Below are positions 62,016-64,000 of a DNA stretch of 64,000 bases, piece by piece (positions within the stretch are counted from its first letter, which is position 1; every line of letters starts with the position of its first letter). This stretch comes from Comamonas testosteroni. Lineage in GTDB: Bacteria; Pseudomonadota; Gammaproteobacteria; Burkholderiales; Burkholderiaceae_C. Made by a program: the position numbers and the translations under genes. The stretch covers positions 62,001 through 126,000 of the forward strand of contig NZ_KZ984449.1 in NCBI RefSeq assembly GCF_003569915.1, read 5' to 3'. A model generated the notes under the pieces. That model was not told the origin of the DNA and did not search any database. It worked only from the letters and a program-made list of their open reading frames with translations.

Positions 62016-62795
62016 ATGCAACATATAATCGATTTGAACGCGGTCACCCAGACCTTTGTCTCCAGCGATGGCAGCCCCGTCACGGCCTTGCAGGATGTAA
62101 ACCTGCATCTGCGCCGCCATGAATTTGTTTCGCTGATCGGCCCTTCGGGCTGCGGCAAATCCACCATCCTGCGCCTGATCGCGGGCCTGATCAAACCCAC
62201 GCGGGGCGAGGTTCGCATCTTCGATCTGCCGGTGACCGAGCCGCGTGACGAAATCGGCATGGTCTTTCAAAAGCCCACGCTGCTACCCTGGCTCAGCGTG
62301 CTGGACAACATCACTTTTCCCATGCGCCACAAATACGGCCATGTGGAAATGAAGGAAGAAGCCCGCGCCCAGCAATTGCTGGAGATGATCGGTCTCAAAG
62401 ACTTTGGCCACAAACGCCCCCATGAGCTGTCGGGCGGCATGCAGCAGCGCGTGTCGATTGCACGCTCGCTGCTGCACGACCCCGATATCTTGCTGATGGA
62501 CGAGCCTTTCTCGGCGCTGGATGCACTGACCCGCGACGAGATGAGTTTTGAGCTGCTGCGCATCTGGAACGAACGCCCCAAGACGGTTGTCTTTGTCACC
62601 CACTCGATTCAGGAAGCCCTGCTGCTGTCTGACCGCATCGTGGTCATGAGCGCCCGTCCCGGCCGCGTGGCCGACATCATCGATGTGCCCCTGGCGCGCC
62701 CGCGCAGCATGGACACACTGGCCGACCCCGTATTCAACGCCATGGCCAACGAGATTCGCGTCAAGGTCTTCAGCAAGCACCCGGCCCATTCATAA
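62016..62795 (+). CDS. ABC-transporter ATPase, nitrate/sulfonate/taurine type
   Basis: A 259-residue ATP-binding subunit with Walker A GPSGCGKSTIL, Q-loop GMVFQKPTLLPWLSVLDN, signature SGGMQQRVSIARSLLHDPDILLMDEP (signature plus Walker B) and a switch His in VFVTHSIQEALLLSDRI. It belongs to the SsuB/TauB/ThiZ group and works with the binding protein and permease on either side. Confidence 0.95.
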   Translation: MQHIIDLNAVTQTFVSSDGSPVTALQDVNLHLRRHEFVSLIGPSGCGKSTILRLIAGLIKPTRGEVRIFDLPVTEPRDEIGMVFQKPTLLPWLSVLDNITFPMRHKYGHVEMKEEARAQQLLEMIGLKDFGHKRPHELSGGMQQRVSIARSLLHDPDILLMDEPFSALDALTRDEMSFELLRIWNERPKTVVFVTHSIQEALLLSDRIVVMSARPGRVADIIDVPLARPRSMDTLADPVFNAMANEIRVKVFSKHPAHS

Positions 62796-62819
62796 ACGAC
62801 AGATCCTGAGGCCCTCCAT

Positions 62820-63581
62820 ATGCCTGCTCTTATTCAACGCTACGCCTCGCTGCTGGTCTTCCTCGCCGTTCTGGTGATCTGGGAATGCGCCTGCCGCTTT
62901 GCACAGATTCCCGAGTACATCTTCCCCGCCCCCAGCGTGATCTGGCAGGCCGCTGCCGATCTGGGCCTGGCCCGCTGGCTGGAGCACATCACCGCCACCT
63001 TGCAAGTGGCGCTAGTCGGTTACGCCGTGGCGATTGCACTGGCGATTCCGCTGGCCATTGCCATCACACGCTCGCAAGTGCTGTCGCGCATCATCATGCC
63101 CTGGCTGGTGGTCATACAGTCCACGCCCATCGTGGCCGTGGCCCCCATCATCGTCGTGACACTGGGCGCAGGCATGCTGCCGCGCGTGGTCATCACCACG
63201 CTGATTGCGTTCTTCCCTCTGGTGGTTTCCACCGCTCTGGGTCTGGCCTCGGTACCCGCAGAGCTGGTAGAGCTGTCGCGCTCACTGCGCGCCACGACCA
63301 GCCGCCAGTACTGGCAAATCCGCATGCCGTTTGCCGTGCCCTATGTGTTTTCCGCCTTGAAGGTTTCCATCACTCTGGCCATTGTGGGAGCTGTGGTGGC
63401 GGAGTTTGTGGCGGCTGAAAAAGGTCTGGGCTACCTGATCTTGTTTGCCACCTCGTCGTTCAAGGTGCCCGTGGCTTTTGCAGCGCTGGCCTTGCTGGTG
63501 CTTTGCAGCCTGGTGCTGTATGGCGTGGTGCAACAGCTTCACAAACGCCTGTTCCCCTGGTCGCAAACCTCTCCGGCATGA
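62820..63581 (+). CDS. ABC-transporter permease, SsuC/ThiX type
   Basis: A 253-residue inner-membrane permease with six hydrophobic helices. The EAA loop appears as ELSRSLRATTSRQYWQIRMPFAVPYVFSALKVS. ATG 62820 follows the ATPase by 24 bp. Forms the importer with the NMT1-type binding protein. Confidence 0.93.
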   Translation: MPALIQRYASLLVFLAVLVIWECACRFAQIPEYIFPAPSVIWQAAADLGLARWLEHITATLQVALVGYAVAIALAIPLAIAITRSQVLSRIIMPWLVVIQSTPIVAVAPIIVVTLGAGMLPRVVITTLIAFFPLVVSTALGLASVPAELVELSRSLRATTSRQYWQIRMPFAVPYVFSALKVSITLAIVGAVVAEFVAAEKGLGYLILFATSSFKVPVAFAALALLVLCSLVLYGVVQQLHKRLFPWSQTSPA

Positions 63582-63601
63582 GCACAGAAAGGATATTGAA
63601 T

Positions 63602-64000
63602 ATGAGCGAACTACAGCAATACCCCGCCCAGGGCCTGACTCCCACACCCGAGCAAATCCAGCGCAATCTGCGCCGCGCGCAGGCGGTGGCCGAGCGCGCC
63701 ACGCAAATGGGGCATCACCCGTTTGGCGCAGTGCTGGTGGGGCCAGACCAGGAAACGGTGCTGATGGAGCAATGCAATATCGACACCGTCAACCATGCCG
63801 AGTCCACGCTGGCGCGCATGGCGGCGACCAACTACACGCCAGAGTATCTGTGGAGCTGCACGCTCTACACCAATGTAGAGCCCTGCTGCATGTGCGCCGG
63901 CACGGCCTACTGGGCCAATATTGGGCGCATTGTGTTTGGCATGACCGAGCACCGCTTGCTCGAATGCACGGGCAGCCATGGCGAGAACCCCACCATGAGT
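63602..64000 (+). CDS. Cytidine/guanine-type nucleobase deaminase, N-terminal part (runs off right edge)
   Basis: At least 133 residues of a zinc-dependent deaminase of the cytidine deaminase-like superfamily (CMP/dCMP and guanine deaminase group). I translated this directly: MSELQQYPAQGLTPTPEQIQ, then HPFGAVLV. The zinc ligand and proton shuttle lie in NHAESTLARM and the PCxxC motif in VEPCCMCAGTAYW. ATG 63602 lies 20 bp after the permease stop with AAAGGA upstream, so it belongs to the same operon. It suggests that the imported compound carries an exocyclic amino group on a heterocycle. The C-terminus is outside the window. Confidence 0.9.
   Translation, partial: MSELQQYPAQGLTPTPEQIQRNLRRAQAVAERATQMGHHPFGAVLVGPDQETVLMEQCNIDTVNHAESTLARMAATNYTPEYLWSCTLYTNVEPCCMCAGTAYWANIGRIVFGMTEHRLLECTGSHGENPTMS

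Overview
The window looks like chromosomal DNA of a Comamonas testosteroni-type betaproteobacterium (Comamonadaceae). The main reason is gene order: an extradiol dioxygenase (TesB type) heads a roughly 20 kb run of steroid C/D-ring degradation genes that ends in a LuxR-type regulator (TesR/TeiR). This matches the tesB-to-tesR cluster known from C. testosteroni. The clpP-clpX-lon housekeeping block, the squalene genes hpnCDE and short repeats of a kind I associate with Comamonadaceae fit as well. Identifications rest on motif reading and family knowledge; no search was run.

Layout. (i) 1-8047, minus strand: a beta-oxidation operon (thiolase, FadB-type bifunctional enzyme, GMC flavoprotein, fused double acyl-CoA dehydrogenase, MFS transporter cut by the left edge). 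Next to it is a divergent pair: an SDR (minus) and an alpha-methylacyl-CoA racemase (plus). (ii) 10.6-13.5 kb: a membrane diguanylate cyclase and a chemoreceptor. (iii) 13.7-37.0 kb, minus strand: the steroid-nucleus block, which I read as three transcription units. Unit A (36915-33638) has two SDRs, a SnoaL-fold protein and an Old Yellow Enzyme, and ends in a terminator. Unit B (33322-17902) has tesB, ipdAB-like CoA-transferase, crotonase, ipdC-like flavoprotein, echA20-like hydrolase, two alpha/beta acyl-CoA dehydrogenase pairs, fadA6-like thiolase, two Tat-type amidases and an SDR, and ends in a terminator. Unit C (17655-13757) has ipdF-like SDR, MaoC hydratase, thiolase and tesR, and ends in a terminator. 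(iv) 37.1-44.2 kb: tRNA-Cys, three tandem tRNA-Gly, lon, clpX, clpP, tig and tRNA-Leu. (v) 44.2-56.2 kb: an RND efflux pair, hpnC-hpnD-unknown-hpnE, a Bug-type binding protein, two small membrane proteins and a HAD phosphatase. (vi) 56.3-64 kb: hemH, a GNAT enzyme, then LysR, an isopenicillin-N-synthase-like oxygenase, an alpha/beta hydrolase, an NMT1-type ABC importer and a nucleobase/nucleoside-type deaminase cut by the right edge.

How the parts work together. TesB cleaves the aromatised A ring of the seco-steroid. The CoA-thioester enzymes of units B and C then take apart the C/D-ring remnant (HIP, the indane propionate) to acetyl-, propionyl- and succinyl-type CoA products. The left-hand operon and the racemase look suited to a branched acyl side chain such as that of bile acids or sterols. 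Unit A looks like ring-tailoring (oxidoreduction or dehydration).

The most useful new observation is an 18-bp near-palindrome, ATCGTC-N6-GAC(T/G)A(A/T). It lies 55-71 bp upstream of the first gene of units A, B and C, with weaker versions at the same distance in the two left-hand promoter regions. It is a candidate TesR operator. Other items of note: a separate 30-bp AT-rich palindrome before the thiolase-tesR pair, tandem secreted amidases inside a CoA-thioester operon, and the uncharacterised 57.9-64 kb transporter/oxygenase/deaminase cluster.
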